Shown piece after piece: positions 46,137 through 56,869 of a DNA stretch of 64,000 nt. The DNA is taken from assembly GCF_021134715.1 (NCBI RefSeq), contig NC_060023.1, positions 6,944,001 through 7,008,000 on the forward strand, read 5' to 3'. The notes under the pieces were generated by a model that saw nothing but the letters and a program-made list of their open reading frames with translations, was not told the origin of the DNA and ran no database searches. Position 1 is the first letter of the stretch; each line of letters begins with the position of its first letter. This DNA is from Daphnia pulex. Lineage: Eukaryota > Arthropoda > Branchiopoda > Diplostraca > Daphniidae. The translations under genes and the position numbers were made by a program.

Positions 46137-46335
46137 TGTTGATATAGAAATTAACACGTGAACCTGTTTGCTGCAAAGAACGCTTTGTATTGCTACTCGC
46201 CTAGCCACAATCGTCAACAGCACTGAGTCCCCCTCTCTTATTCCTTTGTCTGGGTAGGTCCTTCTCCCCCTCTCTTCTTTCCTGGCTATCCTGCGTTGCC
46301 GCACTGTCCAGTTTGTTTATCTTTTATACTCAACA
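46137..46335 (-). repeat. 5' LTR (right), 199 bp
   Basis: Matches 44175-44373 by eye. It is followed by the target duplication ttatc at 46336-46340. Confidence 0.95.
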
Positions 46336-46340
46336 TTATC

Positions 46341-47754
46341 GGCTCGCTTTTATCTTGCTGATACGGAAATAAATATACAATGTGCACTAATTTGCAATGC
46401 CATCGTGACTTGCTCTTTTTGTTTACTCCGGTTTGGTTTCTGAGGTACAACCTTCAAATCGTAATCTGACGATTTATATTTAGAAGTTTAATTGTGGATT
46501 TTACTGGCATATCACGCAAAAATCCATTGGTTTCCACTTTTCCTTGATAATTGCAACAGGACTTACGAGATCATCTTTTTTTGAATTTTTAAGGCTTAAA
46601 GAAAATCATGCAGAAGTAACTAATAACGACTAATAGGGCTAAATGATTTCACCGTAGGTTTCTAACGTTCCCTAGATGACGCCAAAGACAGCCGAGATCA
46701 AATGGTAGGTGACAAAATAGTTAAACCAAAAATGACGGCTTGACTTGTCAAGTCCACTATAGTGTCTAGCTCATTCGAGCGTGCTGGTCGAGCGCGGTCA
46801 AGCGCACAATTCCGGCGCAATCGTTGTAAACTTTCAACAACCTTGGCGATAACATTTTTAAGGTTGAAAACGTAAACATAATTTATGCGTCTTGGGATTG
46901 TGGCAGCGTGGATCCATTTTTAGTAAATTATACACATTGTGTGATAGGACAAGATTCGTGATGAAGAATTGAAGATGCAGATTATCATGATGATAATTAT
47001 TAGTGGCCGATAACTGTCAGTTTCGATGGCTGCTACCCGTGTTTGCTGTGTATCACCGAAAATTAGACTTGAGATATTTTAATTAAGAGTTTTTAAACTT
47101 CCTGTTCACATGTAGACATCATAAGCAACCCAAGGAAAACGATGCGGTAGATTATCCAGCTTTTTGTCGTATAATGATGAATAGTAATATGCCTCAATAA
47201 AGAAAACAATTTTCTTGCAATTTTCTAATTCTGTAAAACTTGGGTTGGACTCAACATTGTTTGACATTAGCATTTTCGGTTTTGTTTCGCTTCACTTATT
47301 CCAACCAGCGAGCTTAGTCAATTATGTAAGATATCGTTCTACCTATTTTTACGAACGGATAGACCAGACGAGTCGTCGACGCGTTTCTTCCGTTTGCTTC
47401 TATTGCTTCTTCACTCAAGTCGCGATATTTAAAAGACTTTGTTTTAATAAAAGAACAACTCACTTTCAAGGGGAATTCGCTAGATGCGGACCAAAACAGC
47501 TGATATCCAAGTGTATCGTTTTCGTCGTTTTCATCGTTGGGTTTTTTTTTTCGTCGTTGATTACCGACGTTGTCAGCATCGTCGTAAGATTTCGTTTTTC
47601 GTTGCAGTTTCGTTGCGTTACGGCCCATTGTATATTAAGGGCGACGATTTTGTCCAAGCTTTCAGTTTCCAGTTGGCATAGTGGGTCTCAACCTCTCAAC
47701 TTCACTTATCTCGAAAAAAGTCGCAAAGAAATACATTTAGCATCTACTTTCAAT
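46341..47754. other. Upstream region of prdx5 copy 1, part of the tandem duplication
   Basis: About 46658-46880 is duplicated at 48616-48840, sharing tcgagcgcggtcaagcgcac and caacaaccttggc. The promoter was therefore duplicated with the gene. The frame leading into MPIK is open back to about 47215 but contains no ATG. Confidence 0.6.
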
Positions 47755-48376
47755 ATGCCGATTAAGGTACTTCTGTATTATTTTAGAAAATGTATAATTG
47801 TATAAACAAATGTTACCTTCTCTTTTATGCAGAGCGGAGATAAACTACCAAGTGTGGATTTGTATGAAAATACACCGACCGCTAAAGTCAATATTGCCGA
47901 GTTGACTGCTGGTAAGAAGGTGATCATCATTGGTGTTCCTGGTGCCTTTACCCCTTGTTGTTCCAAGGTACCTATATTGCCTTGTTCAAATCAAGTTGAT
48001 TTTATTCATGACATTTACTCTTTATTTTTTTTTACATTGCCAGACTCATCTGCCAAGCTATATTTCTGACTATGAGAAGTTCAAATCAAAGGGAATTGAT
48101 GAAATTGTCTGCGTTGCTGTCAATGACCCATACGTGATGGCTGCCTGGGGAAAAGATCAAAATGCTGATGGAAAAGTCCGCATGCTAGCCGACACCAACG
48201 GCGCCTTTGCTAAGGCCGTGGATCTTGAAAAAGATATGTCCGGACCTTTAGGAAACGTTCGATGCCAACGCTTCTCGATGTTCGTAGACGACGGAGTAGT
48301 CAAAGCCCTCAACGTTGAGCCTGATGGTACTGGGGCTAGTTGCTCATTGTCCAATAATATCTTGTCTCAATTCTAA
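47755..48376 (+). CDS. prdx5: Peroxiredoxin-5, copy 1 (short, cytosolic-type start)
   Basis: Atypical 2-Cys peroxiredoxin that reduces hydrogen peroxide, alkyl peroxides and peroxynitrite using thioredoxin. Exons 47755-47766, 47833-47967 and 48044-48376 give 159 aa starting MPIKSGDKLPSVDLYEN. The active-site segment reads PGAFTPCCSKTHLPSY, where the family has PGAFTPGCSKTHLPGY. The peroxidatic Cys is kept, but the preceding Gly is Cys and the later Gly is Ser. The resolving-Cys segment DGTGASCSLSNNILSQF is present, as is the arginine segment (RCQRFSM). Upstream the frame stays open and matches the presequence of copy 2, but its start codon is ACG instead of ATG (at about 47614). An ATG-started mitochondrial form therefore seems lost. 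The gene is a tandem duplicate of the next one. Confidence 0.95.
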
Positions 48377-49449
48377 ACAAAATCGTTCCTATAAAAACAA
48401 ATTTAGAACGAGTCGAATACATGATTTAATAGCTTAATAGCTCAGAAATCGTTGTTTACCTTATCATACATATCATTTTATTATTCATTTTTCGCATGCT
48501 TTTCACCTCCCAAAGAATCCATTCTTCATTTAGTCAACCGAAATATCTGTATCAATTGAAATGAAAATCGGATACGATCCATATTTTTCAACTTTCTAAG
48601 GACAAATGATATCTCTGCAGGTTTCTAACATTCACTAGATGACGCCAGAGACAGCCGAGATCAAATGGTAGGTGACAATTTAACCAAAAATGACGTCTTG
48701 ACTTCATCTTCATGTCCATTGTTGTCGAGCTCATTAGAGCGTGCCGGTCGAGCGCGGTCAAGCGCACAATTTTCGGCACGAACGTTGTAAACGTTCAACA
48801 ACCTTGGCAATAACATTTTTAAGGTTGAAATCATAAACATTTGAGTCTTATCTTTGTGACATTAATATTAATCCAGTATTAAATTGTAAACATTGTCTGA
48901 TACTAAGGGAAATAATATGGGATGATGATGCAGCATCAATTATTGATTGATAAGTGTCAGTTTCGACCTTTGTGCTATAAGGTAACATCGAATAATTAGA
49001 CTTATAAGGTATTAATTATAATTTGTAATTTTTCTGCTCTTCCGACAACAAAATTAGGCGGAAGACGGACACGTTCATGCTTTTGCCGTGAAAATCCTTG
49101 TTTCACGCGACTTCTCAATAATAAAAGAAAAGGTGGGACATAAATCTGTTCTACTTAGGTTGTTAAAAATTGTCTCAACATAAAAATTTGTCTTTTTTGA
49201 TTTCGTTTTATTAATTAAATCCTGCGTGCTTGGTCATTCTGACAGTTTCCTTTTACTAGTTTTCAATGTTCTGAGGTACGGTGTAGATCTATTTTCTCTG
49301 TTTGCTTTTGTCTCATCAGTCACGATGATTATTAGACTTTGCGATAACAATTTCAGCTTCAAGCGGAATCCGCTAGATGCGGGGGAAAACAGCTGATATT
49401 CCCGTTACGTAACACAATATTTGTTCGATAAAGTTTTGTCGGTTTCGCC
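48377..49449. other. Spacer of the prdx5 tandem duplication
   Basis: Holds the 3' UTR of copy 1 and, from about 48616, the duplicated promoter block of copy 2. No other gene. Confidence 0.6.
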
Positions 49450-50199
49450 ATGGCTCTTCGTATAATAAAGTCGTCGATTTTGTCCAAGGTTCCAGAAAGC
49501 ATAGTCGGTCTCAACTTCACGGTGTTTGGTCGTAAAGAAATACATTTAGCATCTACCTTCAATATGCCGATTAAGGTACGAAAAGAAACATAATTATATA
49601 AATTTTAATTAAACATCTATAAAAAGAATTTTTAACTCCTTTTTTTATTCAGAGTGGAGATAAACTACCAAGTGTGGATTTGTATGAAAATACACCTGCC
49701 ACTAAAGTCAATATTGCAGAGTTGACTGCTGGTAAGAAGGTGATCATCTTTGGTGTTCCTGGTGCCTTCACTCCTGGCTGTTCTAAGGTAGCCTATGCCT
49801 TTATTATATTTAAGTGAATCATAAGTAGTTTATTACAATGTCTTTTTATTTGTTTGCCATATCCAGACTCATCTGCCAGGCTATGTTTCTGACTTTGAAA
49901 AGTTCAAATCAAAGGGAATTGATGAAATTGTCTGCGTTTCTGTCAATGACCCATTTGTGATGGCCGCCTGGGGAAAAGATCAAAATGCTGATGGAAAAGT
50001 CCGCATGCTTGCCGACACCAACGGCGCTTTCGCTAAGGCCGCCGATCTTGAAAAAGATTTGTCGGGACCTTTGGGAAGTGTCAGATGTCAACGCTTCTCG
50101 ATGTTGGTTGAAGACGGGGTAGTCAAAGCCCTCAACGTTGAACCTGATGGCACAGGACTGACTTGCTCACTATCCAACAGTATCTTGTCACAATTGTAA
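49450..50199 (+). CDS. prdx5: Peroxiredoxin-5, copy 2 (with mitochondrial presequence)
   Basis: Same enzyme as copy 1. Exons 49450-49575, 49653-49787 and 49867-50199 give 197 aa. The first exon encodes a basic, acid-free N-terminus (MALRIIKSSILSKVPESIVG) that looks like a mitochondrial targeting sequence. The ATG has a good context (cgccatggc). The internal MPIKSGD start would give a cytosolic or peroxisomal-type short form, as in mammalian PRDX5. The active site is canonical (PGAFTPGCSKTHLPGY), and the resolving-Cys region is DGTGLTCSLSNSILSQL, close to the family consensus. The C-terminal SQL resembles a peroxisomal SKL-type signal, as in mammals. Exon lengths two and three equal those of copy 1 exactly. 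Confidence 0.96.
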
Positions 50200-51038
50200 T
50201 CAAAATCGTTCGTACGTAAAAATGATTTGGAACGAGTCAAAAATACACATAAAGTTTAGCAATCGTTGCTTACCTTGCATATTTGCTATTATTTATTCAT
50301 CTGACATACTTTTCAACATCACGAACAACCCATTCTTCATTTAATCACCCGGTTAAATATAAAACCGCAAAGATGGATGATGTTCGCCCACTTTATCTAT
50401 TATTTTTAATTTGTCTTTCCGTAATTTATAGAAAAACGACCGAGCATAGACTTTCCATTTCCAATCTTAACATGATATACATATGTGTACCTAATACATA
50501 AAAGCAAACAAAATCTACGAACATTCGGGAAAAACGAACGGTTATTTTACTGATAACTCTGACAACAAAATCTTCAGAAGTGAAATCAGCATAAACTATT
50601 TTATGGTAACCACGGGGTTCCGGGGTTCCCATTTCCACGGGAAACCCCGACCGCAGCAACAGAATTTCACAATTAATTGCGCAACTGATTAGGATTCATT
50701 TTAAAGGCTGGGTTTGTGATAACAGTAATTTAAACCATAAATTAAATTCAGCCTGATGGTGCAATTTGAAAAAAAAAATCCTTAGTAAGATTTTCGTAAT
50801 GGAGCTAAGTGTGGAATTCGATAAATATGAAGTTTATTTAACCACCTCCTGAATATAATTTCATTTTTAGCTTGTAATTAACAATAGCGTAAATTGCAAA
50901 AAACACATTTGCAATAAAAAAATAAACAATGATTCAAAATTAAAGAATAATACTGTCCCTTCGAAATCAGTTCCACTGTGGAATGCGCTACTAGTTGATT
51001 GCAGATGGAATGATTTTTAAACATCTATAATCAACATT
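50200..51038. other. 3' UTR region between convergent genes
   Basis: AT-rich, apart from a GC-rich block at about 50610-50655 (cggggttccc ... gggaaaccccg) that could form a short hairpin. No gene. Confidence 0.45.
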
Positions 51039-54000
51039 CTACAAATCTGATGTATCGACGTTAGCCAAAAGCCGTTGAATCGACGTGTTTAGTGCTCCAA
51101 TTATATTATTCAATCCATTAGAGGGGTTCTGATATTGCTGTACCCACAGCTGTTGAAAACGCTCGGTTAGACTAAGCATTCTGAAATGGAAAAAACACAC
51201 AAATGAAGAATTAAGTAACAGAACAAATATTTCTTTTATGAAAAAAAAATTACTTGTTAGCTGCATCTGTTCGTAAAGTTGGCGTTAGGTTAGCGACACC
51301 CAAATTGATGGCAGCCACACCCATATTGCTATTTGGGTTGCTCCCAATGGTGAGAATTCCCCTCAAAATACTACCATAAAAACGCAATTGTGGAAACATT
51401 ATCATGTCATAAAATAAGCACAAAAAGTTCTTACCGACAAGCCAGGAGAAGGAAATCGGCAGAGAGAAGGGCTTGAACAGCAATTGTCTTCATGAAATAA
51501 TGACGACCTTCTGTAACAACGGTTGCTTCAGTAAGCAGTTTGTGCCATTTTTTGGTGTGGCGAATAGTTCGCTACAAATAAATACAGATAAATTGCTTTT
51601 TGTAAAGAGTCATTAAATTAACCAAACTCAAGTTACCACAACGCATTCCATATTGAGGTTATCTACATTAACACTGTCGGGATCTAAAAGCAAGCGGTAG
51701 TGAACAGATCCTTCCTTTGGGGGTAAAGAAGGCGGGATGGTGGCAGAATCTGAAAGAGTATAAATAAGAAATTTTTTCGGGGAAAAGACCTATACAATAT
51801 TTTATTTGGTATCTATTACCAAATGCATTGGGAAGATCAAGTTCCCCACGAGCGTGACGAAGAAGCCAAGTTTCTAATCGCCCCATCTCGACAATTGCTA
51901 CTCCGACTGAAAAACGTTTGTCGAGTGGTTCATTCAAAACCCACAGTGAAACAAGTTCGCCCATGGAATTTTGAATGTAGTCCTAGAATTTAATCAGTTG
52001 GATGTATGATTCTTGGAATGAAGAATATAATCACATATTTTACCCAATGGATGGAATGATTCCAAGCCAAGCCAGCCTGTAAAATCCATCCTGGCCAAGC
52101 AAAATGTAACGATCCTAAGGCCACTGAATCAGTCCATGTTGCTACAAACGATCCCAATGCTCCTCTTTCTACAGCAGCATGCACTGCATGAAGAATATTG
52201 GCTGAAGCTGCATCTGGGTAACCTATTACACTTCAAAATTCCATGTTGTCAAAAATGACAATTCCTAATGAATTAAATTAGTGCATATTTACCTATCCCA
52301 TGAAGCAGTTCCGGCACAGAAACACAAGGCAGCCGAACTTTCCCACGCCGACTTGGATTTGTCATGGAAATTATAATCTGCCTGGAACCCATACTCAACC
52401 AAGATATGGCCAAAGTTAAGGATTGGTTGAATTTGCTTCTCTCTCAAGCTATTTGCACACAAAAGCCATGTTATATCGGGTGAACTACCATTCAGTAATT
52501 CGTAGTTAGCTTCGGCAAGAAGAGTTGTTAAGCCAGGACCAGCATGAAAAAGCCTAAACAAAAATAATGCTTAAATTTGAAACCTAAAAAGAAACGCAAA
52601 GATCTTAGAGCTTTACTTGGTGGATGGAAAACACGCTTGGGAGGTGACGACCAATTCTTGTAGCACGCGTGGTTCTTTACAATCTCCTTCCACATCCAGG
52701 GCTGGTACTAGTTCCATTCCTCGGTCCGTGCAATAACGATCCAGGCTGATAATTTCACTGCTCCCATAATAAAACCGATTAACGCTGTTAAACAATTGCA
52801 AAATAACGTGTCGTTTGTTTGAAATACATTTTGGTGTAGGGCCAAGGCCATTGTGAGCCTCCGGAGGTATTGACTCGACTGTAGAGATGAATTTGATTGA
52901 GTTTCATAGAACGCCAAATATCAATCATTGAAAATAGCGAGTCGAGAAGTGGGACGCGGCCGGCCGAACTGACATCAAGCAGAACTGCACGCATCCGCAG
53001 CGAGGGACTATCCTCGATGTGGAGTGGGGGTAACTGACCATCATCAAAACACAGCACGATAAGCTGTTCTAGAGTACTCAAAGCGTAATGCAGCCCTTGT
53101 CGGTCGGATGAAATGATGGATATCTGAAATGCGGAAAAATCATTTCAGGATTGTAAACGAATTTTCAAAATCAAATTATTTACTTTAGTAGGTGATATTG
53201 TTAATCGATAAGATTCGCTACTAGGAAACAGTTGAGACTTGACGCAACATGTCAATTTATTCTCGTTATCTTCGGTCACTTCTGTGTTATTGGGCTTCAC
53301 ATTACCGATAGTAGGATCGATTCCGAGCAAAGCAAGTTGAGGTTTGTGCACATCCCAGATATCAAGTATACTGTAATATAAAATCATGTGAACAAGTTAA
53401 CACTGAATTGATTTAGGTTCTGAAAAATTTTTTTACTCGTGTAACGGAATAGAACAGGCGACGAAAGATATGTTCCATGACTGGTGAATTTGGAACGGTT
53501 GACCTTCCAATTGTTGTATTTGTTTTGGTGGAGGCCAAAGCCAATGTAGTCGAGCATCGGTAATCACTGGGCGTATGGGTGTGCGTATAAAAGGCAAGGA
53601 AGTGGCAATCTAATCAAGAAAAAAATTGTGAAGGAAAAATATGCATTGCAAGTGGATGATATTTTAAGTCGAATTTTATTATATATGGTAAGAAATTAGA
53701 AATTTACCTCATCGACACTAAGCGCACTCTCGGTTCCAGGTGAGGCAGGCCCAACTCGATAACTTTGTTGAATATTACCATTAACATTCCCATTTATCTC
53801 CATTGGAGCTTTAGGGGACATGCTATTTTCTTTACTGGAGCGAGCAAGAAGATCTGTTAGCGGTGAATCGGGAACAGCCAAGTCTATGGCAGATTTCCCT
53901 TTTAAATGGCTGAATGTAGATAAAATTTCATTTAAAATTCACACTTGACAGAAAGCAGTTGAGAAAATAAATGTCTGTAAAACACACCTAGTTCCTTGAA

Positions 54001-54877
54001 CGAGAAAATTTACGTCCGCGCCCATTTTTATGAGTAGATTAACAATATCATAATTTCCTGCTTGAACAGCTGCATAAAAATATACATATAAGTAATGCAG
54101 ATTCAGAACATTAACAGATTATCAAACCTTCATGCAATGGAGTGAGTCCTTTTGCATTAGCGCAATCCAATATGGTTCCTTGTTCTATAATGAAAATATA
54201 ATTCTTGTAGCAATGAAACATTTAAAATTGATTTACTACTTATGGAAATTTTTTTATACCTGTGAGAAAATGTATTGCTTCTTTATTTGAAAAAGAAACT
54301 GCCCAATGCAGAAGGGTGTTTAATTTTTCAGAATTATCTCTAATATCTGTTTCAATGGCTGAGTAATACAACTTTTCCATCATTCCCATATCATGGCTAG
54401 CGATAGAAGCAAATAATGCATCCTTGTATGCAGACCTGGTGTGTTTGTCGGCAATGGCAGATAAAGGCTTTTCACCCTTAATGTTAACAACTGTAGGATC
54501 TGCTCCATAGTTTAACAAAAGTCTAACCATATCTGATTGATTGTTCTGTGGAATAAATTATGTAGAAGAAAAAATCTAAATTTGAATGTACAGAGGTAAT
54601 AAGTTAGCTTAATTGAATACCTTTGTAACTAAATGGAGAAATGTTCCATCTTCTCTTGAACAGTTTAAAAATTTAAGAAATTCCTTTTCATCCCAATCTG
54701 TATCATAAATGAGAAAAGCATGAATTCAGAGATAAATATGGGAAAAGTGAAGTGACACCCGGCCACTATGGTCAAACCTTTTTTTATTGTGTCGATCACT
54801 GCTTTCAGAACATCTGTTCGGTGGGCTTCAATAGACGTTTTGACACTATTAGAAGCTTCATCTTCGTCTATCTTCAT
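51039..54877 (-). CDS. Ankyrin repeats fused to a GH20 (hexosaminidase)-like region
   Basis: Seventeen exons, all in phase (54778-54877, 54621-54697, 54260-54545, 54128-54184, 53988-54069, 53708-53909, 53437-53609, 53184-53370, 52828-53123, 52617-52784, 52293-52553, 52044-52230, 51820-51982, 51637-51749, 51435-51571, 51254-51370, 51039-51180), give 2571 nt, 856 aa. Residues about 60-200 are ankyrin repeats (MVRLLLNYGADPTVVNIKGE; AKGLTPLHEAVQAGNYDIVN; LLIKMGADVNF). From about 310 the sequence resembles GH20 beta-hexosaminidases: YRLTISPTK, then GLHYALSTLEQL, LPPLHIEDSPSLRMRAVLLD, IDIWRSMKLNQIHLY and EIISLDRYCTDRGMELVPAL. The catalytic Asp-Glu pair (usually in H-GGDE) is not found. There is no signal peptide, so the protein should be intracellular. 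It is probably a non-catalytic sugar-binding or scaffold protein. ATG 54877 is the first in-frame ATG. Confidence 0.82.
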
Positions 54878-55662
54878 AATAATAATTAGCCTCGGTGATT
54901 CTGTTAATCCACAAATTGAAAGGATAGCAAAAGTTTCGATGTTTTGGGAGATTCGCCACGAAGGCAATTTCCCAAAAAAATTTTGTATTTATTATTGACA
55001 CTAACAACAACGTTGCCAACTGGCAACTGCTTCCCGTTCAACGCCCCTTGGGGGCTCGAATCCGAAAACTTTTATCACAGATATAAAGACCACTCGTCGT
55101 CTTTATCTATGCTTTTATCATGGGCATGGCATGGAGAGATAATGTTCAAAAGAAATGACTACCTTGCGACAATCCCCATTACTCGTAATTGGTATCGTCA
55201 AAAGTTACACTTGACTTGAATTTGTGCCAGCCTAGAAATTGTTTTTAAATTTGAAAACGCTTAACTGCTGTTGCTATTCAGTGATCATTTACATTAAAAA
55301 ATCATTTCGCATCACGAAATCATTTGCACATCTTATGTATTACCCGCGCGAGCTTCTAGATCTTTTTAACGGAAACCTACGACCAGTAGGTTGTAGACCG
55401 AGCCTCAGAGTGCTGAACACGACACGACTATCACGTTTAGTTAGACATTTGTTGGAAATAATTTCCAACGTAAAACTATAGAATAACAAAAACTATAGAA
55501 CGTAAAGCTATAGAATTATACTGTTTAATTCAAATAATTTCGAAATAACAAATGAAGTGAACTTGAAATTTATTTTATTTTAAAATTCGATCGTCATACA
55601 ACAATAACATGTTTTGATGACATATGGATCTCAATTGGTAGCTGGCCCGAACGTTTAGTAGC
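54878..55662. other. Intergenic, no gene seen
   Basis: Upstream of the ankyrin-GH20 gene and downstream of the PAP2-like gene. No supported frame. Confidence 0.45.
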
Positions 55663-56793
55663 CTATCGGATGATCGAGTCCTCGTAATTAGGGGGATATT
55701 CATATTCCGGCGGCAGATCCGGGTAAATGGTTTGATACAGTACATTTTCTGTTTCTTCTGTTGTTGTTGATCCGCCTGTCGTCGCAGGTGGTTCGTGCAA
55801 CGAAGGTGTGGGGGGTGGTGTCAGGTTTGCGGGGACTTGGCCAGTTTGGGATGTTGGGTCGTTGTTGACTGGAACGTCATTCCAGTGACATGGAAGTGTT
55901 GGTTCTTTTTTAGTTTTCTGCCAAAAACTATCCACTGCTAACCACACACAAGCTACAGCGAAGCATTTTAGGTAGCCGGAAACAAATTCTTGGTCGAAAT
56001 TTGCAACATTATCTGAGATGACGTCGTATCCAATTACCACGGTGAAGCCTATAGCGACTGTCAACTCGAACAGTGCAGAAACTATCTGATTCCTCTTTCG
56101 CCACTTTCCCTCCTTCTCCCACTTCCAGTAGTAAATGACTTGTAGTACCGTTGCAAACATCAGGTAAGCTTGTACTGCAGCTAAAGGGGGCAGCGCGTTG
56201 GATAGGGCCGGGATCCACATTTCAGGAGGTGTTGTGCATGTAACCAAAACAACCGGGTTCCAATCTTCAGGATGACTGTCGGGACTGCACAGGAGATCTA
56301 GCCCCTGAGGTTTGCAGGCGGCTAGGAAGTTTGGAGCCAGAGTTTCAGTGGGGCCGTTGTTCACCCACAGCCAGGCGAAAACTGATCCAGTGAATAACGA
56401 TAAAAGCCATAGCAGAAGTTGAAAGAAAAACCGTATGATGGATTTCTTTTCTGATATTTTTCTGAACATGAAGCTTAAGATGATGAAGCCACAGCTAGCA
56501 CCTGTGCCAAATTTGATACCATTTTTCGCATCTCTGAGGGATATCCACGGGAACTTAATTTTGTCGTCGTTGCATGTAACTTTGATTGGTTTGTTCATAT
56601 CTGGTGGATCAGCAGGTTTATGGACAAAACACAGCAAAAAAATCCACACGATCAGTAGCATTAATACCATTAGAAATGCAATCACATCTTTGTTGGATGA
56701 TAAGAATTTGGTCGATTTTGAAAAAGCATTTTTCACTTTAGCGATGGGGATGACTTTTGAAAATGCGTTTTTGACTTGTTCGAATTTCGTCAT
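55663..56793 (-). CDS. Intronless PAP2-like multi-pass membrane protein, probably non-catalytic
   Basis: A single open frame of 376 aa with ATG. About six hydrophobic helices are visible (for example VIAFLMVLMLLIVWIFLLCF near 36-57, then FFFQLLLWLLSLFTGSVFAW, AYLMFATVLQVIYYW and VAIGFTVVIGYDVIS). The layout and the segments KNGIKFGTGASCGFIILSFM and ETLAPNFLAACKPQG recall lipid phosphate phosphatases (which have RPHFL--C). Those enzymes need the K-x6-RP, PSGH and SR-x5-H motifs. Here RP is AP, the PSGH place reads PALSNALPPLAA, and no histidine replaces the third motif. Enzyme activity is thus unlikely. The cytoplasmic tail is Pro/Thr-rich with PPEY and PPNY motifs, which could bind WW-domain ubiquitin ligases. 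The lack of introns suggests a retro-copied or lineage-specific gene. The family call is tentative. Confidence 0.55.
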   Translation of the reverse strand: MTKFEQVKNAFSKVIPIAKVKNAFSKSTKFLSSNKDVIAFLMVLMLLIVWIFLLCFVHKPADPPDMNKPIKVTCNDDKIKFPWISLRDAKNGIKFGTGASCGFIILSFMFRKISEKKSIIRFFFQLLLWLLSLFTGSVFAWLWVNNGPTETLAPNFLAACKPQGLDLLCSPDSHPEDWNPVVLVTCTTPPEMWIPALSNALPPLAAVQAYLMFATVLQVIYYWKWEKEGKWRKRNQIVSALFELTVAIGFTVVIGYDVISDNVANFDQEFVSGYLKCFAVACVWLAVDSFWQKTKKEPTLPCHWNDVPVNNDPTSQTGQVPANLTPPPTPSLHEPPATTGGSTTTEETENVLYQTIYPDLPPEYEYPPNYEDSIIR

Positions 56794-56854
56794 GGTGAAT
56801 TAAATCGAGTTTTAATTTGATGATTATCCGGATTATCCGCTTCGTCTAGCGGTC

Positions 56855-56862
56855 GTATATAT
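56855..56862 (-). promoter_or_regulatory. Possible TATA box of the PAP2-like gene
   Basis: CATATATA on the minus strand, about 62-69 bp upstream of the start codon. Confidence 0.4.
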
Positions 56863-56869
56863 GCCCTTC

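Larger units (their letters stand above)
44175..46335 (-). mobile_element. Non-autonomous copia-type LTR retrotransposon, complete with LTRs
   Basis: A 2161-bp insertion bounded by 199-bp LTRs and a 5-bp target duplication, read on the minus strand. After the right (5') LTR comes GGTTATGGGCCCAGC. This is complementary to the anticodon stem-loop region of initiator tRNA-Met, the priming site used by Drosophila copia. Gag starts at 46024 (LNGKNYASWKFGMKLALQ) and continues at 45350-44650 with NWNKRNTTAMQNIFGAIKED, LMSLPPEFRVFAFAW and the zinc knuckle CWECNSTTHVRAQC. The end of copia-type RNase H follows almost at once in another frame (EQLADALTKPLAAPRFKYLR). Integrase, reverse transcriptase and most of RNase H are therefore deleted. 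A purine tract (TTTGAGGGGAGG) abuts the left (3') LTR. I found no difference between the LTRs by eye, which suggests recent insertion. Confidence 0.92.

Noticed and set aside
47215-47754. Long open frame upstream of prdx5 copy 1 as an extended N-terminus
   Set aside because: It contains no ATG. Only a TTG lies at its start, and only its last part matches the copy 2 presequence.
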